NCBI GenBank assembly: GCA_009904025.1
Contig: WYEE01000109.1
Location: forward strand, 1 to 32,091
Length of the DNA: 32,091 bases
Direction: 5' to 3'
DNA from: Thermogladius sp.
GTDB taxonomy: Archaea > Thermoproteota > Thermoprotei_A > Sulfolobales > Desulfurococcaceae
Shown: positions 15,333 to 21,845 of the stretch, in pieces
Layout of the letters: the number at the start of each line of letters is the position of its first letter
Position numbering within the stretch: the stretch's first letter is position 1
Notes under the pieces: model-generated
Told to the model about the DNA's origin: nothing
What the model saw: the letters and a program-made list of their open reading frames with translations, nothing else
The model's database searches: none
Position numbers and translations under genes: made by a program

Positions 15333-16423
15333 AACGGCACCCCAACAGTGTTGCCGATACCGGCTACTATGACTGTGGAGTTTGGTTTTGTCTCCTCCCT
15401 TATAAGCCTTAGGACATGCTCCATAGCTTTAAGGGATGATTCAAATATCTCCTTCCTCATAACTGTGAGAGCCTCCCTGTAATCCATTTTCACGACTATC
15501 GCTCTCAGAGGGATGTTGTACTTTGACGCAGCCCTCTCAATAGCTATCTTCTCGGGGCCGGGGTCGCCTATAGCGGCGCCTACACCCTCTGCTATTGAGC
15601 CAGTGTCCTCGCCCTCCAGCTTCAAAGCCGCATCCACAGTTATAACCAGGTCTACGCTACCCTTCAACTCCTCGACAAGGCTGTTTATCACAGCCCCAGG
15701 ATGACCCACGTTGCTACCGGGCCCCTCAGCCTTGACAAATAGAACCCTCCTGTCCTCAAGCCAGGCTTCAACTATGCTTGTATCATCGACAACCCTCTTC
15801 GATAAGACCTTGGACTTCTCAACCAGGTTGTAAACGACGAGGGGGCCTAGAGAATCCCCGACAGGCTTACCTGTCGTAAAGGGGTCTAGTGCCATATGGT
15901 ATGTTTCAACGTATTTCATAATAGTCGGCATCACAAGCTCGAGTTGCATTAGTAGAACCCAATTGTTCTCCCTCTCACCTGTAAGAAGGTAGTGTCTGAT
16001 AACCTTGTATATCAGGTTCAAACCAGAGAGGATCTCTATACTGGTTTCAACCAGGCTTCTCTCGAATTTACCTACGTTCGGAAGAGAGTTTTCGACGAAT
16101 CTCCTCAAGGTTCCCTCGCTCGTCCTAAGCATGTGGTCCAGTCTTTTGATGATGTCGGTGGGCTCAATGCCAACCGGCTCAATGGTGAAGAAGTCTAGAA
16201 CCCTGTCGACTAGGACAGCTGGTGTCTGGTAGCCCAAGTTCGATATTATCTTCTCAACCCTCATTCTGTCCTCATCGATTATCCTTTTAATAATGTTCAG
16301 CTTATTCCTGATGTCCATAGCCCATATTCTCATCTGGATCTTCTGGTTTAACCCTGTGATCAATAGTATGAATATTGCCAGCCAGATGATCTGCGTAATA
16401 AGGGATATTGTATCACTGTTCAT
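15329..16423 (-). CDS. DUF1512-family membrane-anchored protein
   Basis: A 364-residue protein with one N-terminal transmembrane helix (TQIIWLAIFILLITGL), a helical middle part, and an alpha/beta C-terminal domain. Conserved-looking motifs are FVKAEGPGSNVGHPG, VDLVITVDAALKLEGEDTGSIAEGVGAAIGDPGPEK (quoted only in part: VDLVITVDAALKLEGE) and VIVAGIGNTVGVPL. I associate this with archaeal DUF1512, of unknown function. The Gly- and Asp-rich loops suggest a nucleotide or metal site, which is inference. The start is ATG with GGTGTAGG just upstream. Confidence 0.7.
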   Translation of the reverse strand: MNSDTISLITQIIWLAIFILLITGLNQKIQMRIWAMDIRNKLNIIKRIIDEDRMRVEKIISNLGYQTPAVLVDRVLDFFTIEPVGIEPTDIIKRLDHMLRTSEGTLRRFVENSLPNVGKFERSLVETSIEILSGLNLIYKVIRHYLLTGERENNWVLLMQLELVMPTIMKYVETYHMALDPFTTGKPVGDSLGPLVVYNLVEKSKVLSKRVVDDTSIVEAWLEDRRVLFVKAEGPGSNVGHPGAVINSLVEELKGSVDLVITVDAALKLEGEDTGSIAEGVGAAIGDPGPEKIAIERAASKYNIPLRAIVVKMDYREALTVMRKEIFESSLKAMEHVLRLIREETKPNSTVIVAGIGNTVGVPL

Positions 16424-16509
16424 CCTACACCAACTAACTTAAAGCACTATTCGTTAAATAATTTTTAAAGTAAAATAAACCTGGCTACACCGAGATTACG
16501 ACTCGAAAG

Positions 16510-16531
16510 CCCCGCCCCTTAAGGGGCGGGG
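16510..16531. terminator. 22-bp perfect GC palindrome after the map stop codon
   Basis: CCCCGCCCCTT and AAGGGGCGGGG form an exact inverted repeat 6 nt downstream of the methionine aminopeptidase stop. On the minus strand it could be a terminator hairpin, but it is followed by CTTTCG, not a T tract. It also resembles the GC hairpins left at the ends of archaeal IS200/IS605 elements; no element is present. Confidence 0.5.
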
Positions 16532-16537
16532 AGGAGG

Positions 16538-17428
16538 TTAGATTGTTGTTACAACTACCTCTCTGTCCAATACTAGGAATGTGTGCTCGAATTGCGCTAC
16601 AGGCCTACCACTCCTCTCGATTAGAACAGGGTATTTGACTAGTACCCCTCTTCTACCCAGGTCGTCTAATACTGACGTGACATCGCCTCGCACACCCTGG
16701 TACCATCTAAGCGCGAAGGGGAGCGTCCTCCTCTCAGAGTAGACGAGGTTGTAGAATTCTTCTTCAACACTAGATAACTTGGCCCTGCCTAAGGGTCTGA
16801 GAGCGTATATTGTAACATGGTCACCCTCCCTGACGAGGCCGGTTCCGTCTGTGGCAAACGGCTCCACAGCGTATACTCCCTGTTTAATCCTCCAGATAGC
16901 GGTTATATCATCGTAATTGGGGATACTCCTCCCACTATGAATCATAAACCTGTCTATACTGTGCCCACTCAGGTTGGTGATGGGTTTAAAGCCCGATGAC
17001 TTGATGACCCTCTCGACCACTCTACCTATCTCCCTCGCCCTGATACCAGGTTTGAATACCTCAACGACTTCTTCGAGGGCTCTACGGGCAGCCTCCACCA
17101 ACCCTTCTAGGGCAGGGTTCAAGCTGATGGTTGTGGCTGTATCAGCTATGTAACCGTCGACGTGGACGCCGAGATCCACCTTGACTACAGAACCCTCAGG
17201 GATGACGCTAGGGTCGCCTGGTGTAGGCGTGTAATGGGCTGCCACCTCGTTCACACCGATGTTCACCGGGAATGCTGGTTGAGCCCCCTGCTCGAGGATC
17301 TCCTTCTCCAGCTCACTGGCTATATCCAGTAGCCTAACACCGGGTTTCACTATTTTCTCAGCCTTATCCCTAACCCTCTTGGCGATCTCCCCGGCTTTAA
17401 TATATTTCCTAACCTCTTCCTCCTCCAA
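16538..17428 (-). CDS. map: Methionine aminopeptidase, type II
   Basis: Removes the initiator Met from nascent proteins. The pita-bread fold metal and active-site residues are all present: His in HYTPTPGDPS, both Asp in VDLGVHVDGYIADTAT, His in GHSIDRFMIHSG, Glu in VEPFATDG and Glu in QFEHTFLV. Length is 296 aa, normal for archaeal type II. The open frame extends to 17590, but TTG at 17428 is the true start: AAGGTG lies 7 nt before it, and the extension would run into the divergent gene at 17490. Confidence 0.92.
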   Translation of the reverse strand: MEEEEVRKYIKAGEIAKRVRDKAEKIVKPGVRLLDIASELEKEILEQGAQPAFPVNIGVNEVAAHYTPTPGDPSVIPEGSVVKVDLGVHVDGYIADTATTISLNPALEGLVEAARRALEEVVEVFKPGIRAREIGRVVERVIKSSGFKPITNLSGHSIDRFMIHSGRSIPNYDDITAIWRIKQGVYAVEPFATDGTGLVREGDHVTIYALRPLGRAKLSSVEEEFYNLVYSERRTLPFALRWYQGVRGDVTSVLDDLGRRGVLVKYPVLIERSGRPVAQFEHTFLVLDREVVVTTI

Positions 17429-17489
17429 GATAAAAACACCTTTAAGGTTTATGCTTTGCACGTAGATATTAAATCTTAGAGGTGTTTCT

Positions 17490-18176
17490 GTGGCCCGGGT
17501 TAAATACCTCGGACACAGCGCGTTCGAGATAACCCTTAGAGGCTTCGACGGGAGAGATAAAACAATTCTAGTAGACCCGTGGATCGACAACCCGCTCAGC
17601 CCGGTTAAACTAAGCTACTTCCAGGGGAGGAGAGTAGACTACATCCTCGTTACACACGACCACGCCGACCATCTAGGCAACGCTTTTGACATAGCTAAGC
17701 TGACGAACGCCACTATAATAGGCGTGTTTGAGCTGGCTGAGGAGGCTGGTAGGATGGGTTTGAAGTCGATAGGAGGCAATATCGGCGGGGGTCTCAATGT
17801 AGGAGACCTAGAGATTGTCATGACGCCAGCTACACACAGCTCATTTAAGGGTGCACCCCTCGGATTCGTTGTAAGGGGCTTAGATGCCTCGTTCTACCAC
17901 GCGGGCGACACCGGTTTATTCAGTGAGATGAGTCTTATCGGAGAGCTATACAGTCCTGAGATAGCTATGCTACCGATAGGAGGGCATTTCACGATGGGCG
18001 TCAAAGAGGCTGTCAAAGCCGTCGAGCTGATCAGGCCCAGGGTTGTTATACCAATGCATTACAACACGTTCCCGCAGATTAAAGCCGACCCACTAAAGTT
18101 CAAGGAGCTAGTGGAGTCTCTGACCTCAAGCAGGGTAGTAGTATTGAAACCAGGCGAGGATCTCCAATACCCTTAA
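17490..18176 (+). CDS. Metal-dependent hydrolase, metallo-beta-lactamase fold (UPF0173-like)
   Basis: A 228-residue protein. It begins VKYLGHSAFEI and carries VDPWIDNPLSP, the HxHxDH motif in THDHADHLGN, ATHSSF, YHAGDTGLF and IPMHYNTFP, the five metal-binding segments of the small COG2220/UPF0173 hydrolases. The physiological substrate is unknown. GTG 17490 is preceded by AGAGGTG with 6-nt spacing. It is divergent from map, sharing a 61-bp promoter region. Confidence 0.88.
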   Translation: MARVKYLGHSAFEITLRGFDGRDKTILVDPWIDNPLSPVKLSYFQGRRVDYILVTHDHADHLGNAFDIAKLTNATIIGVFELAEEAGRMGLKSIGGNIGGGLNVGDLEIVMTPATHSSFKGAPLGFVVRGLDASFYHAGDTGLFSEMSLIGELYSPEIAMLPIGGHFTMGVKEAVKAVELIRPRVVIPMHYNTFPQIKADPLKFKELVESLTSSRVVVLKPGEDLQYP

Positions 18177-18204
18177 CCAGGCCATAGCCTAACCGTGTTT
18201 ACGC

Positions 18205-18354
18205 TAGCCCGCAACCCTCTTTTACTCCAATCCCAGTAGCAGAAGACGAAATGCTCTATACTCGGGAGACGTCACTATGTTGAATGCCTCTCTGCGGAGG
18301 TTAGCACTGGGCCCTAACCCCAGTCTATACATGGATAAAAGGGAGTTCGATTAA
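18205..18354. other. Short overlapping open frames on both strands, possible gene relic
   Basis: Between the hydrolase and tyrS there is a 434-bp gap. In its first half a minus-strand frame from ATG 18332 to TAA 18222 encodes 36 residues (MYRLGLGPSANLRREAF... ending LLLLGLE), and a plus-strand frame after the stop at 18205 encodes ~48 residues ending LYMDKREFD. Neither has a clear ribosome site. They may be the decayed tail of a lost gene or chance. No function is claimed. Confidence 0.3.
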
Positions 18355-18364
18355 TATCAATAAT

Positions 18365-18440
18365 GGCCCCGCCATAAGAGCCCGTGTAACGGTAAACCCG
18401 TAGAGGTCGCGTGAACACGGGTGTCAGGGGCGGGGTACAA
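18365..18440 (+). ncRNA. Candidate H/ACA guide sRNA
   Basis: The lower stem CCCCGCC (18367-18373) pairs with GGCGGGG (18429-18435). An internal loop (ATAAGAG and TGTCAGG) looks like a pseudouridylation pocket. The upper stem CCCGTGT (18381-18387) pairs with ACACGGG (18415-18421) and is capped by a loop with AGA and TGA elements that could form a K-loop. An ACA follows the lower stem at 18437-18439. The pocket predicts a target of the form CUGACA-UN-CUCUU. GATAAAAG near 18333 is a fitting TATA. No target was verified. Confidence 0.5.
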
Positions 18441-18457
18441 CCCTCCCGCAGGGTTGT
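18437..18457 (+). terminator. Hairpin downstream of the H/ACA candidate
   Basis: ACAACCCT and AGGGTTGT form a perfect 8-bp stem with a 5-nt loop, followed by GTTTTGC and ATTTTCC. This fits a 3' hairpin or terminator for the RNA above, though it competes with the ACA box for pairing. Confidence 0.4.
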
Positions 18458-18619
18458 GGGAGTGTTTTGCGGGATTTTCCTCTTAGGTAGCCTTTTGACC
18501 AGGCCTACAATCTATCCGCTTGAACAGTGTTTCCTATTGCTAGCATGAGTTTAATCGTGTTTATTTAAATCGCAACACCATAGTGTGATTTAAATTAAGC
18601 TGTTGAGGGAGTGACGTGT

Positions 18620-19699
18620 TTGCCTGGGGGCAAGCTTGATCTAGCTTTGAGGAACACAGTTGAGGTTATCCTACCTGAGGAGCTGGAGGCTAGGCTCTCT
18701 AGTGGTGGAAGGGTTACAGGGTACCTCGGCTTCGAGCCGAGCGGACTAGTGCATATCGGCTGGCTTGTCTGGATGTTTAAAGTGAGAGATTTGACTAGTG
18801 TAGGAGTCGACTTCACGATACTCGAGGCGACATGGCATGCCTTCATAAACGACAAGCTTGGAGGAGACCTTGAGCTAATAAGGAAGGCTGCGAAGCTTGT
18901 TAGACATGTTTTAAGGGCTGTGGGTGTAGAGAGCAACATAAGGTTTGTGGATGCGGAGGAGCTTGTGTCGGATGAAAAGTACTGGAGTCTACTCCTGAAG
19001 TCGGCTAAGTCGACGAGCCTCGCGAGGGTTAAGAGGGCTTTAACGATAATGGGGAGGAGGGCTGAGGAGGCTGAGTTAGACACCTCTAAGCTTATATACC
19101 CTTTGATGCAGGTCACAGACATATTCTACCTAGGCGTCGACATAGCTCTAGGAGGCTTAGACCAGAGGAAAGCTCACATGCTGGCCAGGGATATAGCTGA
19201 GAGATTAGGGTTCAAGAAGCCGATAGCAATGCACACACCAATAATCACAGCACTCAGCGGGCCTGGTCGCGGTGTGGGAGGCGGTGAAGTGGATGAAGCA
19301 CTAGCCGAGTCTAAGATGAGTAAGAGTAAGCCTGAGACAGCTATATTCGTCCACGACACACCTGAGGAGGTGGAGGCCAAGATCATGAAAGCCTACTGCC
19401 CTCCAAGAGTCGTTGAGTTCAACCCGGTTATAGATATAAACAAATACCTGTTGTTCCAGCAAGAAGGCTTTACATTGGTCGTCGAGAGGCCTGAAAAGTA
19501 TGGTGGGACAGTTGTCTACGAGAACTATAAAGAACTGGAGAAGGCCTATGTTGAGGGTAGACTACACCCTCTAGACTTGAAGAAAGCGACAGCAGAGTCT
19601 TTGAATAAACTGCTAGATGACGTTAGGAGAAAACTGTTCAGTAGCGGGGAGGCTGTTAGAATAATCGAAGAGTTGAAGGAGGCAAGGATCACAAGGTGA
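18620..19699 (+). CDS. tyrS: Tyrosyl-tRNA synthetase
   Basis: Class I synthetase of the archaeal/eukaryal type (359 aa), charging tRNA-Tyr. GYLGFEPSGLVHIGW includes the HIGH-like motif, YPLMQVTDIFYLGVDIALGG is the tyrosine pocket with Q-x-x-D, and KMSKSKPETAIFVHD is the KMSKS motif. A short C-terminal anticodon-recognition domain follows. The frame opens at GTG 18611, but GGGAGTGA upstream suits TTG 18620 better. TTTAAAT elements at 18560-18597 provide its promoter. A tRNA-Ala gene follows downstream. Confidence 0.94.
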   Translation: MPGGKLDLALRNTVEVILPEELEARLSSGGRVTGYLGFEPSGLVHIGWLVWMFKVRDLTSVGVDFTILEATWHAFINDKLGGDLELIRKAAKLVRHVLRAVGVESNIRFVDAEELVSDEKYWSLLLKSAKSTSLARVKRALTIMGRRAEEAELDTSKLIYPLMQVTDIFYLGVDIALGGLDQRKAHMLARDIAERLGFKKPIAMHTPIITALSGPGRGVGGGEVDEALAESKMSKSKPETAIFVHDTPEEVEAKIMKAYCPPRVVEFNPVIDINKYLLFQQEGFTLVVERPEKYGGTVVYENYKELEKAYVEGRLHPLDLKKATAESLNKLLDDVRRKLFSSGEAVRIIEELKEARITR

Positions 19700-19737
19700 G
19701 ATTTAAAATCCACATAGAAATCGATTTTAATAATAGC

Positions 19738-19840
19738 GGGCCGGTAGCTCAGCCTGGAAGAGCGCCGCCCTTGCAAGGGCCCGGTTCAACCGAGGTCGCG
19801 GGAAAGGCGGAGGTCCCGGGTTCAAGTCCCGGCCGGTCCA
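19738..19840 (+). tRNA. tRNA-Ala(TGC) with 29-nt intron
   Basis: The acceptor GGGCCGG (19738-19744) pairs with CCGGTCC (19833-19839, one G-T), with discriminator A. The anticodon stem CCGCC (19765-19769) pairs with GGCGG (19806-19810), with TGC at 19772-19774. The intron 19776-19804 lies at 37/38. The T-arm is CCGGG-TTCAAGT-CCCGG. The G-U pair sits at 3:70, the identity element of alanine tRNA, which supports the assignment. Confidence 0.93.
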
Positions 19841-19954
19841 ATGCGCCCATCCTTTAGAACAGTCCTTAGGGTGACAGCAGGTTTGGGATCCTAGATGCGG
19901 GTTCTATTGATGCTAATTATGCTAGGGTAAAAACATGTGATGTGAAGAATCCAC

Positions 19955-20215
19955 CTAGCTACTCTTAGCCTTGATTCTCTCCTCTACGACAATCATAGTT
20001 ATCGTGGTTCTAATATCAGGGAGCTTCCTCACTTTGTTTGTGACTATCTCTCTAATCTTCTCCAGCGAGTCAGACTCTATTTTAACCACAACATCGTACG
20101 TACCGTAAACAATGTAGGCTTCGGAAATCTCTGGGATCTTATACAACTCCTCCAGTACACGCGACTCCGCTCCAATCTCGGTCTGGATTAATACTATGGC
20201 TGTGGCTTTCGGCAT
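19955..20215 (-). CDS. Stand-alone Lrp/AsnC ligand-binding (RAM) domain protein
   Basis: An 86-residue protein starting MPKATAIVLIQTEIGAESR, with YIVYGTYDVVVKIE and the C-terminal TTITMIVVEE strand, the RAM/ASNC effector-binding fold. There is no DNA-binding helix-turn-helix, so it is a 'demi-Lrp' that may bind amino acids or partner with full regulators. The frame is open to 20293, but ATG 20215 matches family starts. It is divergent from tsr3. Confidence 0.85.
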   Translation of the reverse strand: MPKATAIVLIQTEIGAESRVLEELYKIPEISEAYIVYGTYDVVVKIESDSLEKIREIVTNKVRKLPDIRTTITMIVVEERIKAKSS

Positions 20216-20273
20216 TTCACATCCCAATATTATAAAAGGCAGTGGATAAAATAAATATTTGACGCTGAAAACC

Positions 20274-20786
20274 TTGCCTAGGATACTGATCATCTATAAG
20301 AGAGAGGACGACCCGGGGAAGAACACGTCTCTCAAAATGGTTAGAATGGGGCTCGCCGAGATTGTGAAGCCCAGCCTAGTTAGAAGAGGCGTCGTGTTAA
20401 ACCCTTTCTCAAACGATTACCTGGGCCCCTGGCTTAGGGGTGAAGTCGTGTTAAACGGCATTGTTGTCGTTGACGCTAGTTGGAGAAGACTCCAACCAGG
20501 AGTCTTCCACGGTATTAGGGGTAGACACGTCAAACTACCGCCTCTCATAGCAGCGAACCCGGTGAATTACGGTAAGCCTTGTATTCTTTCGAGTATAGAG
20601 GCAGTGGCAGCATCCTTATTCATAACTGGTTTCAAAGACTACTATCAGAAACTACAGGGCTTGTTCAAGTGGATGAAGACGTTCAACGACCTTAACAACG
20701 ATTTGCTAGAAGAGTACTCTAAAGCGTCTACATTAGAAGAACTAGAGAACGCGATAAGAGAGTTCTGGGAGAACCCTCCATGCTAG
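20274..20786 (+). CDS. tsr3: 16S rRNA aminocarboxypropyltransferase Tsr3
   Basis: About 170 residues. Conserved segments are HDD-like REDDPGKNTSLKM, GVVLNPFSNDYLGPWL, VVVDASWRR, RHVKLPPLIAANPVNYGKP and SSIEAVAASLFITGF, typical of Tsr3 (formerly DUF367). It transfers the acp group from SAM to a modified uridine in the small-subunit rRNA. TTG 20274 (MPRILII) agrees with family starts and lies ~26 nt after the centre of ATAAAATAAATATTT, so the mRNA may be leaderless; TTG 20259 is the alternative. Its stop touches the 3' end of the convergent RNase P RNA. Confidence 0.9.
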   Translation: MPRILIIYKREDDPGKNTSLKMVRMGLAEIVKPSLVRRGVVLNPFSNDYLGPWLRGEVVLNGIVVVDASWRRLQPGVFHGIRGRHVKLPPLIAANPVNYGKPCILSSIEAVAASLFITGFKDYYQKLQGLFKWMKTFNDLNNDLLEEYSKASTLEELENAIREFWENPPC

Positions 20787-20787
20787 T

Positions 20788-21104
20788 GGGCCGGGGAATA
20801 ACCCGTCTTCTGTAACACGCCCGCATTTGACTAAGCGGCCTTAACCGGTCCGGCGACCAATCACCCCGGTGCCAGGCCTTACACCCCACGGGGCGGCCGT
20901 TTCAACGCATCCACCACCATTCTCGGTTGGTTACCAGGCCCTCGTCGCCGAGGGCCTCGCGCAACCTCATCGACATACAGTGGTGGCCGTGTCGTTTCTG
21001 TGCCGTTGCCACGGGGACTGCCCGTGCTCCTTGCGGAGCCGTGGGGTCGCCTGGTGGACGGTGTTTCCTCACCCCTGGACGGGGCGTAGCGGGCTCCCCG
21101 GCCC
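20788..21104 (-). ncRNA. rnpB: RNase P RNA
   Basis: On the minus strand, helix P1 GGGCCGGGG (21104-21096) pairs with CCCCGGCCC (20796-20788). Conserved region I GAGGAAACACCGTCC (21070-21056), a CAGAAACGACACGGC segment (21000-20986) and conserved region V TACAGAAGACGGGTTAT (20814-20798) are all present. About 317 nt, archaeal type A. It is the catalytic RNA that trims tRNA 5' leaders. It lies 40 nt downstream of a divergent Alba gene on the same strand and abuts tsr3 convergently. CTTAAAACG near 21119-21127 could be a promoter element. Confidence 0.93.
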
Positions 21105-21144
21105 AGGTGAAATATTTCGTTTTAAGTCCTCTTAAGCATGAGTA

Positions 21145-21417
21145 TTAGAATTTCTTCCTCAAGCTTATGGATATGTAAGAGAGGATCCTGCCTCTAACCC
21201 TTTCACTACCTATTTCAACTTTCACGAGCTCTAAGCCATCCCCCAGCCTCTGGGCCAGCTCGTTGTACACGTCTACAGCCCTAGATATGTAGGGTCCCCT
21301 ACCCTTAATCACTATGAGACCCGGCCGCTCCTGGAAGCCTACGATCGCTTCTACAACATAGTCGTCGAGACTGTTCCTTCTCACCTCAATCACTTTGTTC
21401 ACGATACTCTCGCCCAT
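21145..21417 (-). CDS. Divergent Alba-family protein (second paralog)
   Basis: This 90-residue protein carries the Alba core, with IVIKGRGPYISRAVDVYNELAQRL aligning to the IKARGRAISKAVD helix of canonical Alba (quoted in part: GRGPYISRAVDVYNELAQ). Strands before and after fit the IF3-C-like fold, ending in a basic RKKF tail. Ribosome site GGAGGTT lies 5 nt before the ATG. The canonical Alba is encoded separately at 25630. Location directly upstream of rnpB suggests an RNA-binding role, an inference from context. Confidence 0.82.
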   Translation of the reverse strand: MGESIVNKVIEVRRNSLDDYVVEAIVGFQERPGLIVIKGRGPYISRAVDVYNELAQRLGDGLELVKVEIGSERVRGRILSYISISLRKKF

Positions 21418-21479
21418 TCCAAACCTCCTCCGTTCAATGTTAGCTTAAGAAAGATAAGAATTAAACTTTTTATTTAGAC

Positions 21480-21580
21480 GCCCGGTTAGGGAACCGATGG
21501 TTTTACAGGTTCGGTTCCAATACAGCCTCTGGACATAATAATAAGGTGAGCATCCGGAACCTAACGTTCCCTAGGGTTGG
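21480..21580. other. Intergenic inverted repeats with alternative pairings
   Basis: The gap 21418-21845 has no gene. GGAACCGA (21490-21497) can pair with TCGGTTCC (21511-21518), while TAGGGAAC (21487-21494) can instead pair with GTTCCCTA (21566-21573); GGAAC/GTTCC at 21556-21570 makes a third hairpin. TATA-like sequences on both strands lie at 21458-21476, the minus-strand one serving the Alba paralog. Confidence 0.4.
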
Positions 21581-21723
21581 TTCAACTAGACACACCAGAA
21601 GTTCCCCCTACCCCTTTTCTTCCAATCCAACAATTAATCGTTATCCAACGTTTAATTAGAATAGTTTGTATAATGAGATCCTTCAAGATGATTAAGAAAC
21701 AAAGTTTCTTTTGAACAAATTTT

Positions 21724-21733
21724 CTTATAAAAA
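21724..21733 (+). promoter_or_regulatory. Strong TATA box not assigned to any protein
   Basis: TTATAAAAAA (21725 on) preceded by TTC is a good crenarchaeal TATA on the + strand with predicted start near 21755, where a 7-bp hairpin CAACATC-TTTG-GATGTTG (21758-21775) begins. No + strand ORF follows, so a small structured RNA ending near the convergent reverse gyrase gene is possible. Confidence 0.4.
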
Positions 21734-21845
21734 AGCGAGAACAGTATGGCCTGGTCTCAACATCTTTGGATGTTGATAGCAGAATATAGGGGGAAACCTT
21801 GGGTTCGTGCCCATTGCTTCAACTGGATTCCCTGGACACGCGGTG

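Noticed and set aside
17429..17590. Upstream extension of methionine aminopeptidase
   Set aside because: Overlaps the divergent hydrolase gene; a good ribosome site supports TTG 17428.
20216..20293. N-terminal extension of the RAM-domain protein
   Set aside because: Hydrophobic stretch lies in the divergent promoter region; ATG 20215 matches the family.
20869..21148. Two + strand open frames
   Set aside because: They are antisense to RNase P RNA, and their openness reflects its GC-rich structure.
21690..21840. Minus-strand 29-codon frame starting MGTNPRF
   Set aside because: No ribosome site or promoter; likely chance.
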